A stretch of DNA of 64,000 nt, from positions 186,001 through 250,000 of the forward strand of contig QNQO01000200.1 of NCBI GenBank assembly GCA_003290165.1. The letters run 5' to 3'. The position numbers and the translations under genes are program-made. Shown here one piece after another: positions 33,419 through 44,896 of this stretch (its first letter is position 1; each line of letters starts with the position of its first letter). Below the pieces are notes generated by a model. The model was not told the DNA's origin, ran no database searches, and saw nothing but the letters and a program-made list of their open reading frames with translations. The DNA comes from Berberis thunbergii. Taxonomy: Eukaryota; Streptophyta; Magnoliopsida; Ranunculales; Berberidaceae.

Positions 33419-35400
33419 TAATAATTACATAATTATAAAATTTTTTATCTTTTATTATATTTTTGTTAATCCTTGTTTTTATTTTATTTTAGATTAATTA
33501 TTAAATTTTTATGTTTTTGTAGAATGTGGAGCTGTAATGAAGAAATCAAAGACAAATACAATGAACAATATCAGATGGTGACTTCAAAGGAAGTGGAGGT
33601 GAAAATAGCATAAGCCCATAACCTAAACTCAAAATCAAATCCATAAACCAAAACTCAATACTAAGCCCAATCAAACCCTAAGCATATTCTCTTAATTATT
33701 CAAGATTCTGATTTATTTTTGGCTTAAATCACTCATTGAACCCTCCCCTTAACTTGTCCATATTCATTTTCTTAGTTCTCTATAAATACAAGAGAAATTA
33801 ATGAGAAAGGGAAGGTGGAGAAGGGAATCAAGCCTCAATAGCAAAAAACAAATCTTTTTTCCTTCACTAAGTGATTTTCATCACCATCCCAATCAAGCAA
33901 ATCTAGGTTTTCTCTTCCTCACCCCACTGAAACAGGGGCGTGACAACCTTGTTTCACTTCACCTCGCCACCGTCCAACAACCACAGCCGCCACCACCATC
34001 AGACTCCACCTCTTTACCCTGTTTCGCACACCCACAACCGCCACCATCTCCCTGTTTCTCTCATCATCCCCTGTTCTCACCGTCACAAGCCGCACAACAC
34101 AACCACGCACCTCTAGCCCCTGTCCCTGTCGCAAACAACCACACACAACCACCGCCCACGACTCCTTTTTGTTCCTCTCTTCTTCCCTTGTTTTCGTGTC
34201 TCTCTCTTCACCTCGCTACCGTCCAACAGCCAACCACCGAGCATGTCCCTGTTTTCTTCCCTCGCAGCCGTCACGACTTCCTATTGCTCTCTCCACCACC
34301 TCATCTTCCTTTTTGCTTCTCTCTCTTTACCACCTTTCACAGCACCTGCAACAGCATGAAGTTCTCCCGCACGTTTCCCGCTCTCTCGGTCTATAACAAA
34401 GAACTAGAACAGAGAAGCAGTACCAGAGCAGAGAAACAATCGTGAACTGAAAAAGAAGCAGCAAGGAATGGCAAAACTCACAAGAGTTCCAGAGCCGCTT
34501 AAAGGACGAAGGAGCTCGCGAGGAGCAGAAACGAGGCAGCGTGAGCGGCGCTGCTCGCTGGAGATGAAAGCACAGAGGACATGATTTTTCTGGCTGGAAC
34601 CAACTGTTTTTCAAACAGTTGGTTATTGGCACCCCAAGATTTTGTAAGAGCCACCACAATACACTTGCAACAATTTCTCGGGATTTGTGTTTGGACCACC
34701 TGCTGATCTGCTGAGTACCACCGCATCGAGTTTGCGACCCACCAAAAGGGTTGTATAATTTATTTTACTGACTTAAATGCTTAATTGATAATTACAATTT
34801 TATTTCAAAATTTTGATAAATTGCTTTCACCTTTCATGTTCGATTAAAACTTGATATGTTTGGTAGTTAGATTCACATTTTATCAATATTCAAAGCATGT
34901 GCTAAAAATTATTAAGCTTAGACTTTGATTAAGTGTTCCTTAAAAATACACTTAATGTTTGGTAAGAGTTTATTTATTTGAGATAAATTGTTAATGTTTG
35001 ATAGAAACTTGATATGATTGGAATTGAATTTTAATGATCACATCTTCGGTGCAATCAAGAGATCTTCACCCCTAAAACTTCTCGTTTATAAGTTCAGTAA
35101 TTTATATTTAAATATATTTGCTAACTCATCGGTGAATCCAAACCCCACAAAATCCATCTCATCCATCTTTTCCTTTTATTTTATTTTTCATATTTTTAAT
35201 TTATTTTTAGTTTAGTTTTAAAAATACTGTAACCCCATTTTTCTCCAAATTAGTTTAATTAAATTATTAAATTCAATTTAATCCACCTTCCTCGTGGGAT
35301 CGACCCGTACTTGCCGTTGTCTACTAGTTAGACACCGTGCACTTGCAGTTATTACAAGTGTGTCAAATTGGCCTATTTATTTAGGTCAGTTAAGCCAGCA
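33419..35400 (+). repeat. 5' LTR of the large element
   Basis: About 2.0 kb, ending in CA at 35,400 just before the primer site. It contains a TATA box (TATAAATAC, 33,781) after TTCTC and a C-rich stretch (33,960-34,160). The long open frames in this LTR (e.g. 33,801-34,445) occur in both strands, are not kept in the 3' LTR copy, and lack family motifs, so they are not called as genes. Confidence 0.85.
33780..33790 (+). promoter_or_regulatory. TATA box in the 5' LTR
   Basis: CTATAAATACAAG in an otherwise ordinary context, 361 bp into the LTR, with the same word at the equivalent place in the 3' LTR (40,130). It probably starts the element's RNA. Confidence 0.65.
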
Positions 35401-35409
35401 ATAAGTTTT

Positions 35410-35427
35410 TGGCGCCGTTACCGGGGA
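35410..35427 (+). other. Primer-binding site (tRNA-Asp)
   Basis: TGGCGCCGTTACCGGGGA is the complement of the tRNA-Asp-GTC 3' end (with CCA) except one base (A for G at the tenth position... of the pair). It lies 9 bp after the LTR end, preceded by GTTTT. Confidence 0.85.
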
Positions 35428-35538
35428 AGATAGCGGTGTAATTGAATTTAAGATTTATTTTCACTAATTAAAAAAAATCAGCAAAAAAAAATTATTTTTA
35501 TTTTGTTAAGTTCTTTTTACACTCATTTCGTGCTATTT

Positions 35539-35642
35539 TTTTTTTTTTTTTGAAAGGCAAGCGTGCCGCCGGTGGGTATAGAACCCAAGACGTGGGGGTT
35601 AAACCACCACAGCCTTAACCATCCAACCAGGCTACCATTGGC
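35539..35642 (-). mobile_element. 104-bp tRNA-derived SINE inside the retrotransposon
   Basis: Bounded by a perfect 12-bp direct repeat TTCGTGCTATTT (35,527-35,538 and 35,643-35,654). On the minus strand it reads an A box TAGCCTGGTTGGATGG, a B box GGGTTCTATACCC, then GGCGGCACGCTTGCC and an A tail (the T run at 35,539-35,551). It is short for a plant SINE. Its presence shows that the host retrotransposon was already in place when the SINE arrived. Confidence 0.8.
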
Positions 35643-36856
35643 TTCGTGCTATTTGTTTGATTTTACAAAATACATGCTTCTCGAGAAAATTGGACGATCC
35701 TGCAAACATCAAGCAAATTTTAATTTTACATTTTTTTAATTTTTGTGAGGAGAGTTTTAATTTTATTTTCACCTTGTTTTATGAGTGTGTGGTGTAATAA
35801 TTTTTGTAAACTCTATTGTTTTCCATTTTTAATCACCTAAAAAAACCCTAAATTCTCTAAGTCAAAAGAAAATATAGGGAAATTTTTTTAATTGTTACCC
35901 AATAATTTCTTGTAATTTAGAAATTTGACTTCTAAGACCAAGACCAGTAAATTTATTTGCATGTGCTTGTGTATTGAGTGAAACGGATAAAAAGAAGTCG
36001 GACATTTTTTTTAATTGTGCCAACTCTTTGTGCAGAACGGAATACACACACTGTAAGTACTTCTATCTCACGCAACGTATTAATGACTGAGTGCTTTGTG
36101 TGATTGGTTGTTTAATTTCTGTAATTGTGGATGCTAAACTTTAGTAATTCATAATAAGCATACCTAACTTCTAAATAGAAACTGGTGGGACTTCATATCC
36201 CCATCTCATCACTCCAGCTGTGTGCAACCAATAGCCAAACATAATTAAAATCAGTTAGCAAGTTAGATAGAACCATCTTTTAGGTACGGTGTTCATAGAA
36301 CAACCAAGACTAAGGTGAATCCAATAATTTTTGTGTTGACCAAAGTTAAAAGCGACGATTGGTTTAATCATTCAATGAACTCCGATAGGCCACTGCCACA
36401 AGGGTAATTTACTCGGTACGCCGAGTCATAAGTAAGCTATGATCCACAAGAAGAATTGGTGTAACTAACAGTTTTGGGTTAGGAACACAAGCCTCAAGTG
36501 TACATTTAGCATCACATCGTTCTCACATCTATTGGCTTACAGAGCGGTGACACACGGAAGTACTTAATTGGACCATTGTGACCTCCTTCTCTTGTGCGAT
36601 AATCCAATTTCTTTGAAACAAAATTCTAGCCTACTGATTTTGAACTTTGTGGTGTAAAGTATACACTTTTAGGATCATCTTGTAGAACTCATTGCTCTGA
36701 TATAAAGATTACATAAGAAATAATTGTCCCCCAAAGATAAAAAGATAATTAATCTAAAAAACGTTGATTGCTTAGGGAGGCATGTTTCTTGTGCATTTAT
36801 TGATTGCTGATTGCGTGAGTCTATGCATATTTTTAGAGTTAGTGATTTAAAAAAAA

Positions 36857-37966
36857 TTGATGAACACAAGGGATTATCCAGCCTATTTTTCCGAGCAAGT
36901 CAATTCATTTTATGATATGCGACGATCTGATTATGATCCATATTTAGATTATTACAACCCAAGTTTAGCCTATCATCCTAACTTCTCATGGGCTCATGGT
37001 CAGTACCATAAAGGTCCTCTAGACACTCCTCAGACTCCTCAAGCTTTCATTCCTGATAATGAGTCTCAATTTCATCAAGTTGTTCCTCCATCCAACACAT
37101 CAAGGTTAGAGAATATTTTGAACCTTTTTATAGAGCGAACAGGAGAAATGATTGAGCAAAATTTTCAGGATATTACGGAATTGATAGTTATTTATCAACA
37201 AAATTCCCAAGCTATTCGAAAACTTGAGATGACTGTGAGTCAGATAGCTGACTCACTTCCTGAGATAGAGTCAGAAAATTTTCCTAATCAACCTGTTTTT
37301 AATCAAAATGGTCAATTCGATATTAGTGGCACATCTGAGACAGATGATGAAGATGTCCAATGCATTACTACCCTTAAAAATGAAAAATTGGTTGAAAATC
37401 AGGTAGAAATGCCTGATATGGGTGTCATTGAGTTGTCTAGACCAATATCTCTATGTGATTCATGTGATGAGCCTGTACCACCTGATATATCCATCGTCTC
37501 ATTTACTTGCATCACATTCCCATTTACTAAGGCTACTTTCACCGATCCCTTGTTTTGTAGTGAGGATTTCAGTTTTCACCATCCTATTGTAAAAATTATT
37601 CAATCTTTTGATTTGGAACCAGACCTAGGATGTTCCCTTTTTGGAGCACGCAAGAATCATCTGTTGTGTATGACTACTGGTCACTTTTGGGATGTCCTAG
37701 TGTATTTTGTGCCCCATGTGATTGCTATATTTGGGTGGACTGGTCCTCAACTGTTCAGGTTGTTGATATACAACCATGGACTAAGTGTTTGTCATGTTCT
37801 TCCTCTCCACTATTCGATACACCAATTTTTAGGAAGAATATTTGTCGGGCTGATGACGTTAAACCAAGCGCTACTGGGAGGTAACCCAACTTTTGTTGTA
37901 AAGGTGCATGTTGAGTGTGTATTTTATCTATCACTATTAACTAATCCACAATTCTTTCGTCTCTGA
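36857..37966 (+). CDS. Gag-like or element-specific ORF of the non-autonomous retrotransposon
   Basis: A 369-codon open frame, the only long one in the element's interior. Residues 1-60 are Tyr/Pro/Asn-rich (AYFSEQVNSFYDMRRSDYDP), then comes a segment with coiled-coil character (about 83-128, RLENILNLFIERTGEMIEQN) like the Gag-associated region of Athila/Tat elements. An acidic stretch (about 155-170) and a Cys/Phe/His-rich C-terminal half follow. No zinc knuckle, protease or polymerase is present. Near the end, MTLNQALLGGNP is encoded by a DNA motif (37,857-37,887) common to many plant LARD-type elements, so the tail may reflect a conserved nucleic-acid signal rather than protein. Open through more than 1.1 kb, but I do not recognise a defined function. 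Confidence 0.55.
   Translation: MMNTRDYPAYFSEQVNSFYDMRRSDYDPYLDYYNPSLAYHPNFSWAHGQYHKGPLDTPQTPQAFIPDNESQFHQVVPPSNTSRLENILNLFIERTGEMIEQNFQDITELIVIYQQNSQAIRKLEMTVSQIADSLPEIESENFPNQPVFNQNGQFDISGTSETDDEDVQCITTLKNEKLVENQVEMPDMGVIELSRPISLCDSCDEPVPPDISIVSFTCITFPFTKATFTDPLFCSEDFSFHHPIVKIIQSFDLEPDLGCSLFGARKNHLLCMTTGHFWDVLVYFVPHVIAIFGWTGPQLFRLLIYNHGLSVCHVLPLHYSIHQFLGRIFVGLMTLNQALLGGNPTFVVKVHVECVFYLSLLTNPQFFRL
37854..37887 (+). other. Conserved LARD internal motif
   Basis: AACCAAGCGCTACTGGGAGG followed by TAACCC. From memory, closely similar GCGCT...TGGGAGG(C/T)AACCC words occur in many non-autonomous Athila/Tat-related plant elements. The function is unknown; a packaging or RNA-structure role is conceivable. 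Confidence 0.45.
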
Positions 37967-39757
37967 GCTCTCATCGGTGGATTACTTGTGAAATTGGTAA
38001 AATCTTCACCGCGGTAATACTGTTCTAACATCCTCTCATGTACTTATTTCATTCATTTGTAAGAATTATTTTGTTAAACATTGACGACAATGTTTGGATT
38101 AGGTTTGGGGGTAGGATTCATGAGTCGGTGAATTTTTTGTAGTGTTTTCTTTTCTTAATCTTAAAAATAAAAAAATCATTTTTTTTTTGCTTTTCTGTCA
38201 AGAAAACTTGGTCTTTTGCGATTATGAAAATGTATTTTAAATGTTTTATGCTCAAGAAAATGCACGCCAACTTGACATATTGGTATATTGATAAAGACTG
38301 AAAGTTTAGTATGATCATTAACTTAGATCTAGTTCATAAGATTTTTCAACTCGATTATCTTTGCACTATGAGCCATGTTAGCATAACTTGAAGTTGATGA
38401 GTGAAGTATATACTAGAAAACCTTAGAATAATAGTGGAGACTTAACCCTGAAAGTTTTGAACATTTCTATTTTTTCGAGGGTTATACATAAACTCTGATT
38501 TTTCTTGAGTCCGTATTATCTCGTTGATGATCTCATTATTCTTTTTTTTCTGATCAATTGCTTTGGGAATGACATCAAAATTGAATTATTACACTAGAAC
38601 TTCTTGGCTTATTCAATTGAGATGTCATAATACTGACCCGAACTTAGGAAATAATCTAGACATTTTTTTCCTTTTCTTTCTTTAGACCATTAACTAGTCT
38701 TTTAACTTACCCATAACATTAACCTTTTTGTAGCCTTTTGAGCCTTAGAATAACTTTTATTTGTTAACCTATTAACCTTTACCCAACTTTTCTGGAAATG
38801 TGTATGGATGAATATACTTGGTGTAAAAAGGGCATTAAAGCACAAAATATGAGATATTTCATAAATCCTCTATGTGAAAAAAAAATTGATTCTTCAATGA
38901 GGATAAAGATGTGAGAATGAAGAAAAAATTGATGGTGCGCAACATTGGTTTATTCTTGACAACCCTAATTGTTCGTTGAATGAGTGTATACATTCCTAAA
39001 AATTTTTGTTAGAATCCTTTGACATTCCTTATTAACCATTACCCAAGTCCTGTTACAACCCAACAAAGTCCTAGTTGATCTTAGGTAAAGGTTGGTTCCG
39101 TAGATGTGGAGATTTAATAACCAAGACCTATGGTGTTTGATTCAACATTCTCAAAAGTAATTGATATTCCTGTCCATGAGAACATGTTCATTCCATTCTT
39201 GAAAAGTCCGTTCTTCATAATACTATATGTGAGATGATTGTTTTCCATTATTTACTCTTTCCTCACATATAAACTGAGTGAAATACCAAATCTTTGAGTG
39301 CTTTATTGTGAGTGACATGAGAGGTTTGAAGTCAAAACAAACTTTCTACAGGAGATTTAGTCATTGTTTTACTCTGAAATGAAAAGTTATGTTGATAGTG
39401 CTATCCACACACACATTGAGTTGAGGATGATTGTGAATTTTTTCTAACCTTTGGAAAATATTAAATTATTTGGAGATTTGTTGATACACTAAAATGACAC
39501 TGTTGGTTTCTTGCATATCTTGAAGTTTTAAAATAAACACTGTTTGACCAAGTGTTGTCGAGTCAGTAATGTTTGTGGCTAACATTTTCTGGAAATCCTC
39601 ACGAGACTATGACTCGTCCCCTAGAGGTAATCTAGGGGTTCAAATTCTTGTTGCACGTTTTCAAAGGTAAGTGCAATCGACGATGCCTGCGAAAGTGAGT
39701 TAAATTTTTCTTTTCGATTTTCTTCTTTGTTTTGCCCGAGGACTAGCAAAATATAAG
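37967..39757 (+). other. Non-coding 3' interior of the large retrotransposon
   Basis: AT-rich, without open frames of note. It contains an inner purine tract GGTTTGGGGGTAGG (38,103-38,116), similar to extra purine tracts in Athila-like elements, and ends in the purine tract before the 3' LTR. Confidence 0.55.
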
Positions 39758-39769
39758 TTTGAGGGTATT

Positions 39770-41805
39770 TGATAATCACATAATTATAACATTTTTACCT
39801 CTTATTATATTTTTGTTAATCCTTGTTTTTATCTTATTTTAGATTAATTATTAAATTTTTGTGTTTTTGGAGAATGTGGAGCTGTAATGAAGAAATCGGA
39901 GAAAATGCAATGAACAATCCCAGATGGTGACTTCAGAAGAAGCGGAGGTGAGAATAGCCTAAGCCCATAACCTAAACTCAAAACCAAACCCATAAACCCA
40001 AACCCAATGCTAAGCCCAATCAAACCCTATGCATATTCTCTCAATTATCCAAGATTCTAATTTATTTTTGCCTTAAATCACTCATTGAACCCTCCCCTTA
40101 ACTTGTCCATATTCATTTTCTTAATTCTCTATAAATACAAGAGAAATTAACGAGAAAGGGAAATAGGAGAAGGGAATCAAGCCTCAATAGCAAAAAACAA
40201 ATCATCTTTCCTTCACAAAGTGATTCTCATCACCATCCCAACCAAGCAAATCTAGGTTTTCTCTCCCTCACCCCACTGAAACAGGGGCATGACAACCCTG
40301 TTTCACTTCACCTCGCCATCGTCCAACAACCACAGCCACCACCACCATCAGACACCACCTCCTCACCCTATTTCGCACACCCACAATCGCCACCATCTCC
40401 CTGTTCCTCTCCTCATCCCCTGTTCTCACCGTCACAAGCCGCACAACACAACCACGCACCTCCAGCCCCTGTCCCTGTCGTAAACAACCACATACAACCA
40501 CCGCCCACCACTCCCTTGTTCCTATCTTCTTCCCCTGTTTTCGTGTCTTTCTCTTCACCTCGCCACCGTCTAACAGCCAACCATTGAGCACCACCATCAA
40601 ACGCCCCCACCATCACCACCTTGCGCAAAAAACAGAGAAGAAAACAGGGAGCACGTCCCTGTTTTCTTCCCTCGCAACAGTCACGACCTCCTGTTGCTCT
40701 CTCCGCCACCTCATCTTCCTTTTTGCTTCTCTCTCTCTACCACCTTCCACAACACCTGCAACAGCTTGAAGTTCTCCCGCGCGTTTCTCGCTCTCTCGGT
40801 CTGTAACAAAGAACTGGAACAGAGAAGGAGTACCAGAGCAGAGAAGCAATCGTGAACTGAAAGAGAAGCAGCAAGGAATAGCAAAGCTCGCAAGAGTTTC
40901 GGAGCCGCTTGGAGGACGAAGGAGCTCGCGAGGAGCAGAAATGAGGCAGCGCGAGCGGCGCTGCTCACTGGAGACGAAGGCACAGATGACGTGGTTTTTC
41001 TGGCGGGAACCAATTGTTTTTTCAAACAGTTGGTTATTGGCACCCTGAGATTCTATAAGAGCCACCACAGTACACTTTCAACAATTTCTCGGGATTTGTG
41101 TTCGGACCACCTGCTGATCTGCTGAGTATCATCACATCTAATTTGCGACGCACCAAAAGGATTGTATAATTTGTTTTACTGACTTAAATGCTTAATTGAT
41201 AATTACAATTTTATTTTAGAAATTTGATAAATTGCTTTCACCTTTCATGTTCGATTAAAACTTGATATGTTTGGTAGTTAGATTCACATTTTATCAATAT
41301 TCAAAGCATGTGCTAAAAATTATTAAGCTTAGACTTTGATTAAGTGTTCCTTAAAATATACTTAATGTTTGGTAAGAGTTTATTTGCTTGAGATAAATTG
41401 TTAATGTTTGACAGAAAATTGATATGATTGGAATTGGATTTTAATGATCACATCTTCGGTGCAAGCAAGGGATCATAATCCCTAAAGCTTATTGTTTATA
41501 AGGTCAGTAATTTAGATTTAAATATATTTGCTAACTCATCGGTGAGTCCAAACCCACAAAATCCATCCCATCCATCTTTTCATTTTATTTTATTTATTTT
41601 ATTTTTAATTTATTTTTAGTTTAGTTTTAAAAACACTGTAACCCCATTTTTCTCCAAATTAGTTATAATTAAATACAATTTAATCTACCTTCCTCGTGGG
41701 ATCGACCTGTACTTGCCGTTGTCTATCAGTTAGACACCGTGCACTTGCGATTATTACAAGTGGGTCAAATTGACCAATTTATTTAGGTCAGTTAAGCGCG
41801 TAACA
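39770..41805 (+). repeat. 3' LTR of the large element
   Basis: Starts TGATAATCACATAATTATAA and ends TAACA. It matches the 5' LTR along its whole length with scattered substitutions and small indels, e.g. an extra C-rich/CACCATC segment near 40,590-40,650. The TATA box is repeated at 40,130. Confidence 0.85.
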
Positions 41806-42159
41806 GAAACACAAATGGCTTATGGATTTTAAGAGGGGTTAGGCGATCTATCAAGGGAAAATTATAGTCCCACATCGCCTAGGTGAGGAAAGGGGACGTG
41901 CTATATATGTACGAGGTTGGATCTTCAAAGTACTACGAGTTTTATAGCCGTGTTGGCTTTGGGCCCAAAGCGAACAATATTGTACTCTGTGATTGGGTCG
42001 TGACAAAATGGTATCAGAGTTAGACCAAACTGAAAATGTGCAAGCCAAAATGTGCCAACGGGAACGTTTGGCTCCCTTAGGGGGGTGGATTGTGATACCC
42101 TTGTGTAGGCGGGCTTATGGATCCCAAATTCCTCGTAGTGAACTCTGCGAACAAAATTT

Positions 42160-42520
42160 TTTCAGACAAATTTACGCTACTTTAGTAAAATGACCATAAC
42201 TTGCTCATTTCAAAACATTTTCAAGTGATTAAAGTTTTATTTATTAGATAACTCAGAGTACTACAACTTTTGTGTTTTGATCAACTTGAGAATCAGTCAT
42301 GATCAAACACATAAGTTGGTCGAAGGTCAGGAACACTATCCCGTTTTTATTGCGAGATAGATGGGTGATTTTAGTAAAATGACCATAACTTGCTCATTTC
42401 AAAACGTTTTCAAGTGATTCAAGTTGAGTTTATTAGACAACTCATAGGACTACAACGTTTGTGTTTTGATGAGAGAATCGTTCTCAATTGAGGGTTTAAA
42501 TTGGTCAAAAGTTACCCTGT
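42160..42520. repeat. Two ~186-bp tandem units related to 7.3-7.7 kb
   Basis: AGTAAAATGACCATAACTTG recurs at about 42,184 and 42,370, each followed by CTCATTTCAAAAC and, later, CTTGAGAATC or GAGAATCG. The same unit is present at 7.3-7.7 kb. Confidence 0.65.
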
Positions 42521-42677
42521 GTTGCATTTTTTCATTTTGAGTTTGGGGGTCTCTGTTATGCATATTTATTGGTGGTGTGAGAAAGTAAAAAAAAAAACCC
42601 TCAATTGTGGTGTGATAAAGAGGATATGGTTGTGTGGAGTAGTCACTGCCTTTAACATTTGGTGTTGCTTATTAAAC

Positions 42678-43756
42678 TGTAAATAAAATATTTGGAGAAT
42701 TATATTATTGTTATTCTTATTTTGACTTTCCTATTTTAACTTTTCTTCTTTAACTATTCTTGTACTTTCATCTTTGTAGAGGTGAATCAATCTTGGACTT
42801 GGGCTTGCTATGTGCAAGCCCTAAATATTCTAACACGCCCCAGATGAAATGTGCAGCTTGGAGGAAACTTTGAAGTCCAATTTGGTGTTGGTATTGCTAA
42901 GCATTGGTACTGGTATTGCTCAGCACAAATGTTGGTATTGCTCAACATTAGTGCTGCTATTTTTTAGCTTGTGTGGTGGTACATAGTAAAGGACTGTGGT
43001 GCAAATAGTGGAAATAAGAATTAAAATTCTCTTCCCTTCCTCTTTGGGATCTTTGCTCTGTTATTCAAACTTCTCTTCTTCTTTTTTGCTGTAAATTTAA
43101 GGAGAGAGAGTGTAAATGGACGGAAGTGGCGAGTGGGTAAGAAGGTGAAAAGAGTTGCGATCAGGTGACCAGTGATTGGTGGTTTGAGCTGTTCGGTTGA
43201 GAGAGTGAGCATCTCGATTGAGAAAGATTGATGTCATTCCATGGTTGGTTGGTTGAGAAGAAGAGGATAGAATGTGGTGCTTTCTTTCTCTGTTTGCATA
43301 AGAAAGAGATGATGATCAGTTGTTTGTTGGTGCTATTTCTGAGGCTATTGTTATTGTCCTTCCTTTTCCGCCTCTTGCGTCTAGTGTAATCGTCGGAGGC
43401 GGGGAAAAACTTGAGTCCTCAGACTCTTAGGTTACAAAATAAATTTGTTCTAATATCATTTAAAGAAAATATTTGGAGAACTGAATTATTGTTATTTTTG
43501 TTCCTTGACTGAATACAAGCTTATAAAAGCTAATAAACATGAAAGTTAAAACTTCCTATACAAAATAAAGTTTTATTCTTACTTTCCTATTTTGACTTTA
43601 CTTTTTTAACTATTCTGACTTTCAACTTTATTTCTTTAACTATTCTGACTTTCTTATTCTTATACTTTTCTATTCTTGTATTTTTCTTCTTGCAGAGGTG
43701 AATCAATCTTTAATTTGAGCTTGGCGATGTTGACTGCATGCCCACATATTCTAACA
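42678..43756 (-). mobile_element. Compact TRIM-like LTR element
   Basis: On the minus strand an LTR begins TGTTAGAATATG (43,756) and ends near 43,459, directly followed by a primer site TGATATTAGAAC, a degenerate TGGTATCAGAGC (initiator tRNA-Met). A purine tract (ATCTGGGGCG, minus) precedes the second LTR (42,835-42,678), which starts TGTTAGAATATTTAGG. The right LTR is ~298 bp; the left is ~158 bp because of an internal deletion. About 0.6 kb of non-coding interior contains three GGTATTGCT(A/C)A repeats. No gene and no clear target duplication, hence non-autonomous. Confidence 0.65.
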
Positions 43757-44196
43757 TTAGCAAAATTATAATGCATTCAGAGTGATAACATTTGTTGGAG
43801 AGTAACATCAAAACCCACTGCCTCCTCCTTGGTTACTCTTTTTGCAATCTTCTCTCATTTATTATGTTGGCCATGACATCTAATGATGTTATCTGGTTTT
43901 AAGACCACATGAAGGTGATATTTTAGATCTTCTAAAACTCTTATGTTCATGAAACATAGATAAAAGCAAATACATTGACTGTCCAGGAACGAAGTTGAAA
44001 GGTTTTAGGCGTGGTTGGCTTATCTGTGTCTATTATTTTGCAAAAGATTTTTGGTGTGTTGGAAAAGCCTATCGGGGTGTGGTCCGCGACCGGGATGAAT
44101 CTTTTGTCAAGTAAACAGAGTTTAGCAGCGTTTTTGCTTGATTTGTTGCAAGGTTAGTACTTAGTTTATATACATTATACTTGCATCTATGAGTAT

Positions 44197-44219
44197 GGGG
44201 GGGGGGGGGGGGGGGGGGG
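44197..44219. repeat. Poly-G run (23 nt)
   Basis: An uninterrupted G tract in lipase intron 1. Tracts of this length are error-prone in sequencing, so the length is uncertain. Confidence 0.8.
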
Positions 44220-44882
44220 ATATGAGGTTGACATGCTACCTTGTGTGAGTGGGTTCTGCTAGCGACTCCTTGTGTGATAAGCTCAGAGGCTGGCATGCTA
44301 CCTTGTGTGGGCAAGCTAAGAGATTGGCAGACTTCCTAGGTGTTATAATCTCATATAGTTGAGAAAAGAATATGTGTTATATATGTTCACGATTAAATTC
44401 TTTAATACAATACCTTTTAAATTCATATCTTCAAAAGGTTGAATTAGCGCTCAGATTTAAGTTACTTTTCATTGTTTCCTGTTGCCAGAACTTTTACTAT
44501 TGATTAGAAGCATTTTTATGTTTCTTTTCTTTAGTTTCAAACTAATTTAACCTCCCAACGTATTGGTTAAATTATAGCTTTCTATTTATAATTAACAAGT
44601 TAAACCATGTCAAAGTTAATGGTTGATGCACCTCACTACCATTTAATTAAAAATTTATGTTTAAAATTCTTAATCAGCACAATAGATTAGTTTTTGGTGA
44701 CATCATATAGTTAAGAAATAGATTAGTTTTTAGTGACATCATATTATTAAGAAAATCTTTAAGGGTGTGTCTTAGGTTCACCAAATTATGGCAGAATTAG
44801 CCACACTTGTATTGATCACATTCTTCTGAACTAGCTTCCCCCCTATATGCACAGAATTACCAAATTTGTTAGGTTATAGTAT

Positions 44883-44896
44883 TTATTAAGCTAGTT
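44883..44896. repeat. Target-site duplication (left) of the ORF1-only LINE
   Basis: TTATTAAGCTAGTT, identical to 47,640-47,653 on the other side of the insertion. Confidence 0.85.

Larger units (their letters stand above)
33419..41805 (+). mobile_element. Large non-autonomous LTR retrotransposon (LARD-like, Athila/Tat-type primer site)
   Basis: Two long direct repeats (33,419-35,400 and 39,770-41,805) bracket ~4.4 kb. A primer site TGGCGCCGTTACCGGGGA (35,410-35,427) matches the 3' end of plant tRNA-Asp-GTC with one mismatch. A purine tract TTTGAGGGTAT (39,758-39,768) lies before the 3' LTR. The interior has one 369-codon ORF and no protease, reverse transcriptase or integrase, so the element must borrow enzymes from an autonomous relative. 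Likely 5-bp target duplication AAAAC (33,414-33,418) / GAAAC (41,806-41,810), one mismatch. The 5' LTR starts TA where the 3' copy has TG, so one terminus has mutated. It sits within the LTR of a smaller element. Confidence 0.85.
33357..42130 (+). mobile_element. Small tRNA-Met-primed LTR element (TRIM-like), split by a larger retrotransposon
   Basis: A primer site TGGTATCAGAG (42,009-42,019, initiator tRNA-Met type) follows an LTR end at 42,005 (TGACA). Only ~70 bp later a purine tract AGGGGGGTGGAT (42,079-42,090) precedes TGTGATACCCTTGTGTAGG (42,091), the start of the 3' LTR. A matching 5' LTR start, TGTGATTATTTGTGTAGGCG, lies far away at 33,357. The 5' LTR is therefore 33,357-33,418 plus 41,811-42,005 (about 257 bp), interrupted by the 8.4-kb element described next. 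The internal part is under 100 bp and codes for nothing. The 3' LTR loses similarity after about 30-40 bp, so it is truncated. Confidence 0.6.

Noticed and set aside
33801..34659. Long open frames on both strands in the 5' LTR (up to 214 codons), with similar ones at 40.27-41.07 kb
   Set aside because: They are Pro/Ser/His- or Val/Gly-rich products of C-rich DNA, differ in frame and length between the two LTR copies, and match no family.
35560..35640. Possible tRNA gene (minus strand)
   Set aside because: Acceptor and anticodon arms do not pair, and a 12-bp duplication with A tail identifies it as a SINE.
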